From Collinsella aerofaciens (lineage in GTDB: Bacteria; Actinomycetota; Coriobacteriia; Coriobacteriales; Coriobacteriaceae): a stretch of 11,710 nt of DNA. The notes below the pieces were generated by a model that did no database searches, was not told the origin of the DNA, and saw nothing but the letters and a program-made list of their open reading frames with translations. The stretch spans positions 1 to 11,710 of the forward strand of contig JAJWXI010000047.1 in NCBI GenBank assembly GCA_021641225.1. Direction: 5' to 3'. The position numbers were made by a program, and so were the translations under genes. The first letter of the stretch is position 1; each line of letters starts with the position of its first letter. Shown here piece after piece: positions 1-5,867 of the stretch.

Positions 1-1155
1 GGGCTCGGTGACGCCGCCGGCGATGGCGGAGATGACGTAGCCGATGGCGAGGGACTTCTCGTCGGGGTTCTTCATCTTAAGGAAGGCACCGAAGGCGCAG
101 CCCCAGACAGCGGCCATAGCGCAGTTGGTGGAAACGAAGACGAAGGGGTCGTAGCCGGCGGCGATGATCTGGACCTGAGCGAGCAGGATGACGGGCATGT
201 GCATACCGCAGACCACGAAGAGCTGCCAGAAGGCACCGAGGACGGCCATGACGATCAGGACACCGAAGCCACCCATGTCAGCCAGACCGAAGAGGGCGTT
301 AGCGATGAGGTTACCAAGCTCGTTGCCGATCGGGGCAAGGACGATGAAGGCGATGGGAATCGTGACGATCATGGTGCAGAACGGTGTGAAGACCGTGGAC
401 AGCACATCGGGCATGACCTTCTTAAAGAACTTCTCGATGAAGTAGAGGACTGGCACCGAGAGGATGATCGGCAGGACGGACTGCTGATAGTTGGCAGCGG
501 CGATCTGGATGCCGTAGACGGAGATGATTCCGCCGCCATCCTGGGTCGCGACGCTCACGACGGACGGAGCCATGAGGGCGCCACCGAGGAGCATGCCCAG
601 AACCGGGGAGGCGCCGAGCTTCTTAGCAGCGGCATAGCCCAGGTAGATGGGGATAAAGGTAAACGTGGCCTCGTACAGGGTGGTGTAGAGGAACGTGTAG
701 GTCGGGTCGGTGTCGGAAAGGACGCCGAGCATGGTGGGGCCGAGGACCGCAGCGATGGTGCGGAACAGACCGCCGGCCATGAGCAGCGGGATCAGCTGGG
801 TCATGGAGCCCGACAGATAGTCGAGGATGATGTTGGGCAGGTTCTTGAGCTCGAACTTCTCCTTGGGAGCGTCGAGGTTCTCGTCGACCGCGGCACCCTG
901 CTTGACGCCGGAGATGGCGACGAACTCGGCGAGCACCTTGGGCACGTTCTGGCCGATGATGACCTGGAGCTGGCTGCCGGCGAACTGGCAACCCAGAACA
1001 CCCTTGACCTTCTTGATCTTCTCCACGTCGGCCTTGCTGTTGTCCTTGAGCGTCAGACGCAGGCGCGTCATGCAGTTGGTGGCGACGGTGACGTTCTCCG
1101 CACCGCCCACGAGCTCGAGGACATCGGTGGCAATCTGCTTGTTATCTACTGCCAT
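1..1155 (-). CDS. PTS sugar transporter subunit EIIBC, glucoside/sucrose family (3' end outside window)
   Basis: Membrane permease of the phosphoenolpyruvate sugar phosphotransferase system, which imports a sugar while phosphorylating it. The 385 codons present begin MAVDNKQIATDVLELVGG. An EIIB domain fills residues 1-85, with the phospho-accepting Cys28 in TNCMTRLRL. A short linker leads at about residue 100 into a hydrophobic EIIC domain (LPNIILDYLSGSMTQLIPLL onward). The reading stops at GGVTEP, the start of the conserved EIIC G-x-TEP substrate motif, so roughly the last quarter of EIIC and any fused EIIA lie outside. I chose the ATG at 1155 because GGGGAGGGG (1160-1168) sits just upstream; an in-frame ATG at 1170 would place that site inside the gene. 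Asn-Cys-Met in the EIIB loop, rather than the His-Cys-Ala of BglF, resembles MurP-type N-acetylmuramate permeases as I recall them, but the sugar cannot be decided. The gene is divergent from the hydrolase gene. Confidence 0.93.
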   Translation of the reverse strand, partial: MAVDNKQIATDVLELVGGAENVTVATNCMTRLRLTLKDNSKADVEKIKKVKGVLGCQFAGSQLQVIIGQNVPKVLAEFVAISGVKQGAAVDENLDAPKEKFELKNLPNIILDYLSGSMTQLIPLLMAGGLFRTIAAVLGPTMLGVLSDTDPTYTFLYTTLYEATFTFIPIYLGYAAAKKLGASPVLGMLLGGALMAPSVVSVATQDGGGIISVYGIQIAAANYQQSVLPIILSVPVLYFIEKFFKKVMPDVLSTVFTPFCTMIVTIPIAFIVLAPIGNELGNLIANALFGLADMGGFGVLIVMAVLGAFWQLFVVCGMHMPVILLAQVQIIAAGYDPFVFVSTNCAMAAVWGCAFGAFLKMKNPDEKSLAIGYVISAIAGGVTEP

Positions 1156-1219
1156 GGGACCCCTCCCCATATCATCGTGTGCCTACTCGTTTGGGCGTAG
1201 GCACGCCTTTGGCTCGGCG

Positions 1220-1225
1220 ACTATA
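1220..1225 (-). promoter_or_regulatory. Candidate -10 box for the PTS gene
   Basis: Read on the minus strand this is TATAGT, a good -10 match about 65 bases upstream of the chosen PTS start. No good -35 hexamer lies 16-18 bases further upstream (AGGGTT at best), which would fit an activator-dependent promoter. The palindrome at 1262-1278 would be centred near -57 of such a promoter. Assigned by eye only. Confidence 0.3.
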
Positions 1226-1261
1226 ACCCCTTACGGTTGCCGAACCCTTGGATACGCTGTC

Positions 1262-1303
1262 GTAAACAAAGTGTTTACTGAACGTTTACGGGCTTTAGTT
1301 TAC
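1262..1303. promoter_or_regulatory. Operator-like cluster: perfect palindrome plus two direct half-sites
   Basis: GTAAACAAAGTGTTTAC (1262-1278) is a perfect 7-bp inverted repeat with a 3-base spacer. Two more copies of GTTTAC follow at 1284-1289 and 1298-1303. The cluster lies upstream of the candidate PTS -10 box, as expected for a binding site of a sugar-responsive regulator. It matches neither the catabolite-control cre consensus nor any operator I know well. The regulator is not encoded in the window. Confidence 0.45.
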
Positions 1304-1391
1304 ACGGAACGCCTTATTTGTGGCGATTTTGCCGGTTGCCGTCCGGTGAACGGTAGGAAATCGGGGGTGAACGTATTTGAATGGCAGGGGA

Positions 1392-1420
1392 TTGTCTATT
1401 TACCGCATTATCGCTATATG
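1392..1420 (+). promoter_or_regulatory. Candidate sigma-70 promoter towards the hydrolase gene
   Basis: TTGTCT (1392-1397) and TATATG (1415-1420) are separated by 17 bases in an AT-rich stretch of the divergent intergenic region. If used, the transcript would carry a leader of about 220 bases containing both palindromes at 1500-1513 and 1583-1596. Other AT-rich hexamers nearby could also serve. Confidence 0.3.
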
Positions 1421-1499
1421 CCTATTTACGTGGTCTTTTACTTTGACTGACGCCTCTGTATTTTATTCACTCGTCAACAAAAGCCCTGATAGATAGTGT

Positions 1500-1513
1500 T
1501 AAACAACTGTTTA
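1500..1513. promoter_or_regulatory. Operator-like palindrome TAAACA-AC-TGTTTA
   Basis: A perfect 6-bp inverted repeat with a 2-base spacer. It shares the TGTTTA half-site with the palindromes at 1262-1278 and 1583-1596. It lies downstream of the candidate plus-strand promoter, where a bound protein would repress. Confidence 0.35.
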
Positions 1514-1582
1514 GTAGTTTGTTGAGTGTTCATTTAGACCGTTTACCGAGTTCATCTGCCTGTTCTGTAATTCTGCATTACA

Positions 1583-1619
1583 CTAAACATGTTTAGATTG
1601 TATTGCCGCAGATGTTTAC
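1583..1619. promoter_or_regulatory. Operator-like palindrome CTAAACATGTTTAG plus TGTTTAC half-site
   Basis: CTAAACATGTTTAG (1583-1596) is a perfect 14-base palindrome with no spacer. A single TGTTTAC follows at 1613-1619, only about 27 bases before the chosen hydrolase start at 1646. Another GTTTAC lies at 1541-1546. An in-frame ATG at 1589 falls inside the palindrome, which is one reason for not taking it as the gene start. Confidence 0.35.
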
Positions 1620-1645
1620 CGCCTGCGGCGCAAGGGAGGCAGCTC

Positions 1646-2983
1646 ATGGAACTCAAATCGTGCACCTACGCAACCGTCACCACCTTGGGCGACTTTGGCC
1701 CCTGGATCAGCAAAGTCGTGCTCGATTTGCCGTGCACCGTGCGCACCAATGACGTCGACGCGAACTCCTTCCATATATATGTAGAGCGCCACGAGCGCTC
1801 GGGCGAGGTCCTGATGCGCAAGGAGCGCGGCGCCGGCCATGCCGCGCCTTCCGCGGGCTACGTCGACGTGCTCGCCGCCTATCCGTGCGATGAGTGTGGC
1901 CGTAAGCTCGCCTTTGGCACCCACGTGGCGCTCGAGGTCGCCGAGCAGCGCCTGACCAAGACCATCGAGGGCGGCGTGATGGGCTCGCGCATGCTCGATG
2001 ACCAGCTGCGCATCACGCAGCTTGCAGCCCTTCCCGGCAACGACGGCGACGACCCCACTTGCGGCCTGATCTTCGACGCCTGCCGCGGCGACATCTGCCC
2101 TGCGCTCAAGGGCTGGAGCAATGCCACGCAAAAGACCGCTGTCAACGGCATCGCACTCGAGTACGGCTTCTTTGAGCCGAGCTTTAAGGCCGAGGACTCG
2201 GCATGCTTCAATCCCTTCGCGCCCGAGGCCACAGTCGTGCCCCAAAAGGCTCCGCTCGTGGTGTACCTGCACGGCGCCGGCGAGGGCAAGGGCGCTACGC
2301 AGGGCGAGGGCCCCACGCGCGCCTATATCGGCAACCGCGTGACGGCCATTAGCCAAGCGCAGATCCAGCGCTACTTTGGCGGCTTTGCCTGGGTGCTCGT
2401 GCCGCAGTCGCCCACGTTTTGGATGGACAACGGCGTCGAGCAGCTCGGCCGCTCCAACCAGAGCATCTACTCCCCCGTGCTCAAGGCGCTCATCGACGAG
2501 TTCGTTGCCGAGCATGCCGATCGCATCGACACCGACCGCATCGTGGTCGCCGGCCTTTCCAACGGCGGCTTTATGACGCTGCGCCTGTGCGCCGACTACC
2601 CCGATTTCTTCGCCGCGGGCCTCCCCTGCTGTGCGCCGTGGTACAACGCCACGGACGAGGACGTCGCCGCCCTTGCCAAGACGCCGCTGTGGTTTACGCA
2701 CTCCAAGGGCGATGAGCTCGTGTCCCCGCAGCAGACTGTGCTGCCGCTCACGGCTCGTCTGCGCGCTGCCGGCGCCAACGTGCACCTCACGTACTTTAGC
2801 CATGTCGAGGACCTGACCGGGCGCTACCGCGAGGCCGACGGCTCGCCCAAGAAGACGTTCAACCATGGCGTGTGGATCCACCAATTCAACGACCTGTGTT
2901 ATCAAGACATCGACGGGGGCAACGTACTCATCGACGGCGAGCCGGTGGGCTGCTGGGAGTGGTCGGCCAGGGTCGACAGGTAA
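1646..2983 (+). CDS. Alpha/beta hydrolase, prolyl-oligopeptidase/esterase type with Ig-like N-terminal domain
   Basis: A predicted serine hydrolase of 445 residues, resembling EstA-type esterases and COG4099 predicted peptidases. Residues 1 to about 130 look like a beta-rich Ig-like domain. The catalytic domain follows, with oxyanion-loop motif YLHGAGEG (207-214), nucleophile Ser305 in GLSNGG (303-308), Asp356 in KGDELV and His407 in FNHGVW. All three triad members are present, so it should be active. There is no signal peptide or membrane helix, so it acts in the cytoplasm. I chose the ATG at 1646, preceded by GGGAGG (1634-1639), over the in-frame ATG at 1589, which lacks such a site and lies in a palindrome. 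It is divergent from the PTS permease and on the same strand as the DUF1593 gene, suggesting removal of acyl groups from an imported glycoside. A peptidase role cannot be excluded. Confidence 0.85.
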   Translation: MELKSCTYATVTTLGDFGPWISKVVLDLPCTVRTNDVDANSFHIYVERHERSGEVLMRKERGAGHAAPSAGYVDVLAAYPCDECGRKLAFGTHVALEVAEQRLTKTIEGGVMGSRMLDDQLRITQLAALPGNDGDDPTCGLIFDACRGDICPALKGWSNATQKTAVNGIALEYGFFEPSFKAEDSACFNPFAPEATVVPQKAPLVVYLHGAGEGKGATQGEGPTRAYIGNRVTAISQAQIQRYFGGFAWVLVPQSPTFWMDNGVEQLGRSNQSIYSPVLKALIDEFVAEHADRIDTDRIVVAGLSNGGFMTLRLCADYPDFFAAGLPCCAPWYNATDEDVAALAKTPLWFTHSKGDELVSPQQTVLPLTARLRAAGANVHLTYFSHVEDLTGRYREADGSPKKTFNHGVWIHQFNDLCYQDIDGGNVLIDGEPVGCWEWSARVDR

Positions 2984-2994
2984 TCTTTCCCGGC

Positions 2995-3117
2995 GCGGGG
3001 ACCGGGGTTTAGTTTTGCAAACGTCCTCGGGCATGCATGGGTCGGCGCTTTGCGCTTCGCGCTGCGCCGACCCATGCCCCCTGCGGAATGTTTGCAAAAC
3101 TAAACCCCGGTCCCCGC
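2995..3117. repeat. Nested 123-bp palindrome (possible REP/MITE-like element; may also terminate transcription)
   Basis: The outer arms 2995-3022 and 3090-3117 are perfect 28-base inverted repeats (outer end GCGGGGACC, inner end TTTGCAAAC). Inside lies a second perfect 14-bp stem, GCATGGGTCGGCGC (3035-3048) pairing with 3064-3077, and a small GCGC-TTC-GCGC hairpin at the tip (3052-3062). The whole could extrude as a cruciform or fold as a long RNA hairpin just 11 bases after the hydrolase stop. There is no T-tract, so it is not a textbook intrinsic terminator. Its size and internal symmetry are more like a dispersed palindromic element. Confidence 0.8.
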
Positions 3118-3246
3118 TGCGTTGACGTTGTTGTAGACCCTGGACGAGCGCTTCCGGCGGGCCGCCGGGTTGACGGCGATGGGGGCGTGGAGTCCCGTCT
3201 TGCCTTGCGCGTAACTGGCTGAAATGATTTTGGTTGGAGCTTTCTT
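3118..3246. other. Leader of the DUF1593 gene, no clear promoter
   Basis: This stretch holds no convincing gene. A GC palindrome CCGGCGGGCCGCCGG lies at 3154-3168. TTGCCT (3200-3205) and AATGAT (3223-3228) are 17 bases apart and could be a weak promoter, but they lie very close to the start codon at 3247. GGAG at 3235-3238 is the likely ribosome binding site. Confidence 0.35.
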
Positions 3247-4758
3247 ATGTCCCAAGAGTTGACTCGGGTGATTGTTACTACTGATATGGAAGTCGATGAT
3301 ATGAACTCGCTCGTTCATTTGGCTCTGTATCTTAACTTGCTTGACGTGCAGGCTGTGGTGTATACGGCTTCGCAGTATCACTTTCTTGGGGATGGCGTGC
3401 ATACGCTCGGCGAGGTGAATCCGCATTGGCGGACCAAAGGGCGTCGCTCTTATGAGTGGGAGGTTGTGCCTCATGAGCCCGATCCGCTGGCTGGGGAGCT
3501 TCTTGAGTATCGGCCGTTTCCTGAGCATTGGATTGAGAGCCTTTGGAGCAATGAATATGCCCAGGCTTGGCCTCAGCTGCAGGCGAATGCCGCCGCTGCC
3601 GGTGAGCCGCCGTTTCCCTCGCCTGCTCAGATGATTGAGCGTACCTTTGCTGGGAACGTTGCCTTTGAGGGCGATGTGCGCGCAGAGACTGATGGCTCGC
3701 GTGTGATTGCTCAGGCTATTTTGGATGATGATCCGCGCACGCTTTGGCTGCTCAGTTGGGGCGGCATGAACACGATCGTTCGCGCCCTGATGAGTATTGC
3801 TGAGCGATATCGCGATACGCTTGAGTGGCCTTCTGTGCAGCAGCGTGTCTATCAGAAGGTGCGTGTGATGGGCGTTGCCGATGGCGTGGGGCAGGACAAT
3901 TCTTGGCTCGACCATGGGCGCGAACTCTTTCCCGAGCTTGTCTTTTGGTGCGTGCCCCATATGTATGGAGGATATGTCGATGCCAAGACGGCTCAGCTCG
4001 ACACGCTACCGCTGTTCCAGGCACCCTGGCCTGAGCAAAACCTCACGCAGGGCAATGGTCCCCTCATGGCGCGCTATATGCTCTATGGCGATGGCAAGGT
4101 CTACAAGAACGAGCCCGAGCGTTTCCAGTTTGGCAAGCATGCCCGCTTGGATTGGGGCTTGGAAGGCATGCCCGCAATGCAGTTTGAGCGCGGCGATTTT
4201 ATGGCCGAGGGCGACTCGATGACCTATATTCCGCTACTGCCGTTTGGCCTGCGCGGCATCGATAACCGCGACTTTGACACGTTGCTCGGCCGCATGTTCC
4301 TTGACGGGCATCCCGACTCGGATGCGCCCGCCGGTTTTGCCGCCATGGGCACGCCGGTGGACGGCAACCCTAATCCCTATCTGCGCGCCTACCAGGAAGA
4401 CTTCGCCGCCCGTGCGCAGTGGTGTGCCCACGAGCCCGCGGCCTGCTCGCATCCGGCGTATGTTGCCGAAGTCACGGCCGACCGCAGCGCCGCCGCCGGC
4501 GAGCGCGTTGCCCTTGCGGCGACCGTCATCGACCCCGACGGCAAGGGCTTCGATGCGCATTGGGATGTCGCCATGGAGCCAACGGGCTACGCAGGCGCCC
4601 AGGACCTGTCGCTGTGGCAGGAATGTGCCGCGGACGCCGCCTTCACCGTGCCCGTCGACGCGCAGCCCGGCGACCGCTTCGTGCTCACCCTTACCGTGCA
4701 AACGCATGCCGAGCGCCCTTGCACCCGCTACGCCCAGATCGCCGTAACCGTGGCATAG
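3247..4758 (+). CDS. DUF1593 / Sde182-type nucleoside-hydrolase-like domain protein
   Basis: A 503-residue protein with an N-terminal nucleoside-hydrolase-like domain (the DUF1593 family, also described as cellulose-binding protein Sde182) and a beta-rich C-terminal domain. The N-terminus carries the acidic signature TTDMEVDDMNS (11-21; Asp13, Asp17, Asp18), comparable to the calcium-binding DxDxxxDD of inosine-uridine nucleoside hydrolases. YTASQYHFLGDG (39-50) and the late acidic motif EGDSMTYI (321-328) are also typical of the family. Residues from about 403 to the end look like an Ig-like sandwich. There is no signal peptide, so unlike secreted relatives it should be cytoplasmic. Hydrolysis of an N- or O-glycosidic bond is a family-based inference; the substrate is unknown. 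GGAG at 3235-3238 supports the start. The 5' part uses far more T-ending codons (the first six Tyr codons are all TAT, and Ala is mostly GCT) than the GC-ending 3' part. Confidence 0.87.
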   Translation: MSQELTRVIVTTDMEVDDMNSLVHLALYLNLLDVQAVVYTASQYHFLGDGVHTLGEVNPHWRTKGRRSYEWEVVPHEPDPLAGELLEYRPFPEHWIESLWSNEYAQAWPQLQANAAAAGEPPFPSPAQMIERTFAGNVAFEGDVRAETDGSRVIAQAILDDDPRTLWLLSWGGMNTIVRALMSIAERYRDTLEWPSVQQRVYQKVRVMGVADGVGQDNSWLDHGRELFPELVFWCVPHMYGGYVDAKTAQLDTLPLFQAPWPEQNLTQGNGPLMARYMLYGDGKVYKNEPERFQFGKHARLDWGLEGMPAMQFERGDFMAEGDSMTYIPLLPFGLRGIDNRDFDTLLGRMFLDGHPDSDAPAGFAAMGTPVDGNPNPYLRAYQEDFAARAQWCAHEPAACSHPAYVAEVTADRSAAAGERVALAATVIDPDGKGFDAHWDVAMEPTGYAGAQDLSLWQECAADAAFTVPVDAQPGDRFVLTLTVQTHAERPCTRYAQIAVTVA

Positions 4759-4802
4759 CAAGGACGGCGCCCACATTCGGCAGCCGCCGCATTCGACAAA
4801 GA

Positions 4803-4841
4803 GTGTCCCCAGGCGCCAAACGAGCGAGGATTTTTGGACAC
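4803..4841. repeat. Weak inverted repeat GTGTCC...GGACAC
   Basis: GTGTCC (4803-4808) and GGACAC (4836-4841) can pair with a 27-base loop, starting 45 bases after the DUF1593 stop. It directly abuts the longer element at 4851-4914 and may be part of the same composite. The right arm follows a run of five T. Short and low confidence on its own. Confidence 0.3.
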
Positions 4842-4850
4842 CCAAATGAC

Positions 4851-4914
4851 GAGAGTGGATAATTTCCCACTTTGAGCCCACAAGCAGGCCAAAAACGGGA
4901 GATTTTCCACTCTC
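4851..4914. repeat. 64-bp imperfect inverted-repeat element
   Basis: GAGAGTGGATAATTTCCC (4851-4868) faces GGGAGATTTTCCACTCTC (4897-4914); 16 of 18 positions pair, with a 28-base loop. The sequence is not coding in any plausible frame. It looks like a small mobile or repetitive extragenic palindrome placed between two transcription units and may also act as a transcript-end hairpin. Confidence 0.65.
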
Positions 4915-4925
4915 ATTTTGCAGGC

Positions 4926-4985
4926 ACTCATTGGGGACGTACTTAAATGAGTAGTTTCACTCATTTAAGTACGTCCCCAATGAGT
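4926..4985. repeat. 60-bp perfect palindromic element with 27-bp arms
   Basis: The arms 4926-4952 and 4959-4985 are exact inverted complements around the loop AGTTTC (4953-4958). Each arm also begins ACTCATT and ends AATGAGT, so every arm has its own 7-bp terminal inverted repeat and could fold separately. Both arms contain the core GGGGACGTACTTAA or its complement. I read this as a REP-like or non-autonomous palindromic element of the kind linked to single-strand (Y1/REP-associated) transposases. No such transposase is in the window. Confidence 0.75.
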
Positions 4986-5059
4986 AGGAAAATGGGCCAT
5001 GTGTCCCAGTTGTAGAGACTCGTTGAGCCGTCTGGGTATCGTGAAAGGCTGCGCACTCC

Positions 5060-5097
5060 CCCATCATCAAAAGTGACACACGCTACCAGTTGATGGG
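5060..5097 (+). promoter_or_regulatory. Possible ribosome-binding-site-occluding hairpin
   Basis: CCCATCA (5060-5066) is complementary to TGATGGG (5091-5097), giving a 7-bp stem with a 24-base loop. The right arm overlaps the ribosome binding site GGGAGG (5095-5100) of the gene starting at 5106. With a 2-base bulge the pairing can extend to CTCCC at 5056. If the hairpin forms in mRNA it would limit translation. The stem is short and could be fortuitous. Confidence 0.3.
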
Positions 5098-5105
5098 AGG
5101 CAGCC

Positions 5106-5843
5106 ATGGGCTTCTTTGACAAGATGTTCGAGAAGAAAGAGTGCGCGATTTGCGGTACCGAGCTGGGACTTCTAGGTAAGACAAAAATCAATGAAGGCTA
5201 CCTGTGCAAAGAGTGCGCCGGCAAGCTCTCCCCCTACTTTCACGGCTATCGCTCCAGCACCGCGGACGATATCCGCGAGCAGCTCACCTACCGCGAGGCC
5301 AATGCCGAGCGCCTGGCGTCGTTCAACCCCACGCGCACGCTTTCTGCCGGGCGCACCAACATCATGCTCGACGAGGACGCGGGCCTGCTGATCATCACCT
5401 CGCAGAGCCGCTGGCGCGACGCCAATCCCGACATCATCGAGTTCTCGCAGGTACTCGGCTGCGATATGGATATCGACGAGCATCGCACCGAAATCTATCG
5501 CGAGACCAAGGACGGCGAGCGCGAGAGCTACAACCCGCCGCGCTACGACCTGGATTACGACTTTAATCTGACCATTCACGTCAACACGCCGTACTTTACC
5601 GAGATCAACCTGCGCGTAAACGACTCCACCATCGATCAGCGCGGCTCCATCGAATACCGCGAGGCCAAGCGCCAGGCAACCGAGGTCCGCGACGCGCTGG
5701 TGCAGCTGCGCCAGGAGACGCGCGACAGCGTCGTGGCCGCCAAGGCCCCCAAGACCGCGGTGACCTGCCCCTTCTGCGGAGCCACCACCATTCCCGATGC
5801 CAGTGGGCGCTGCGAATACTGCGGCGGCGCCATCGGCGCATAG
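5106..5843 (+). CDS. Protein with DUF4428-like N-terminal zinc ribbon and C-terminal zinc ribbon
   Basis: A 245-residue soluble protein, first of a cluster of four. The N-terminal zinc ribbon has Cys13-x2-Cys16 and Cys34-x2-Cys37 with the intervening GLLGKTKINEGYLC, a pattern typical of DUF4428. The middle (about 75-210) is a predicted beta-rich region (RTNIMLDEDAGLLIITSQSR... then FNLTIHVNTPYFTEINLRV) that I cannot assign, followed by an acidic/basic helix rich in Glu and Arg. The C-terminal ribbon has Cys221, Cys224, Cys236 and Cys239. There is no signal peptide or membrane helix. GGGAGG (5095-5100) is 5 bases before the ATG. The gene lies 24 bases before the YdjG-like gene, so co-transcription is likely. 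Function is unknown; a partner or adaptor role at the membrane together with the next two proteins is an inference from context. Confidence 0.85.
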   Translation: MGFFDKMFEKKECAICGTELGLLGKTKINEGYLCKECAGKLSPYFHGYRSSTADDIREQLTYREANAERLASFNPTRTLSAGRTNIMLDEDAGLLIITSQSRWRDANPDIIEFSQVLGCDMDIDEHRTEIYRETKDGERESYNPPRYDLDYDFNLTIHVNTPYFTEINLRVNDSTIDQRGSIEYREAKRQATEVRDALVQLRQETRDSVVAAKAPKTAVTCPFCGATTIPDASGRCEYCGGAIGA

Positions 5844-5867
5844 CCTCCGGCACGGAAAGGACCGATC

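Noticed and set aside
199..1200. A 333-codon open frame on the plus strand across the PTS gene
   Set aside because: The opposite strand encodes an unmistakable EIIBC. This frame gives a Glu/Asp/Gly/His-rich translation without domain features.
1589..1645. N-terminal extension of the hydrolase from an ATG at 1589
   Set aside because: It has no ribosome binding site, starts within a palindrome, and adds a Cys/Arg-rich stretch unlike family N-termini. The ATG at 1646 has GGGAGG upstream.
1156..1645. A BglG/LicT-type antitermination leader for the PTS gene
   Set aside because: No ribonucleic antiterminator plus overlapping terminator was found, and the leader from the candidate -10 box would be only about 60 bases.
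1616..3097. A 493-codon open frame on the minus strand across the hydrolase gene
   Set aside because: It is antisense to a protein with an intact Ser/Asp/His triad and runs into the palindrome at 2995-3117.
4759..5105. A CRISPR-like array or attachment site formed by the repeats
   Set aside because: The repeats are inverted pairs of different sequence, not regularly spaced direct repeats, and there is no integrase, cas gene or tRNA nearby.
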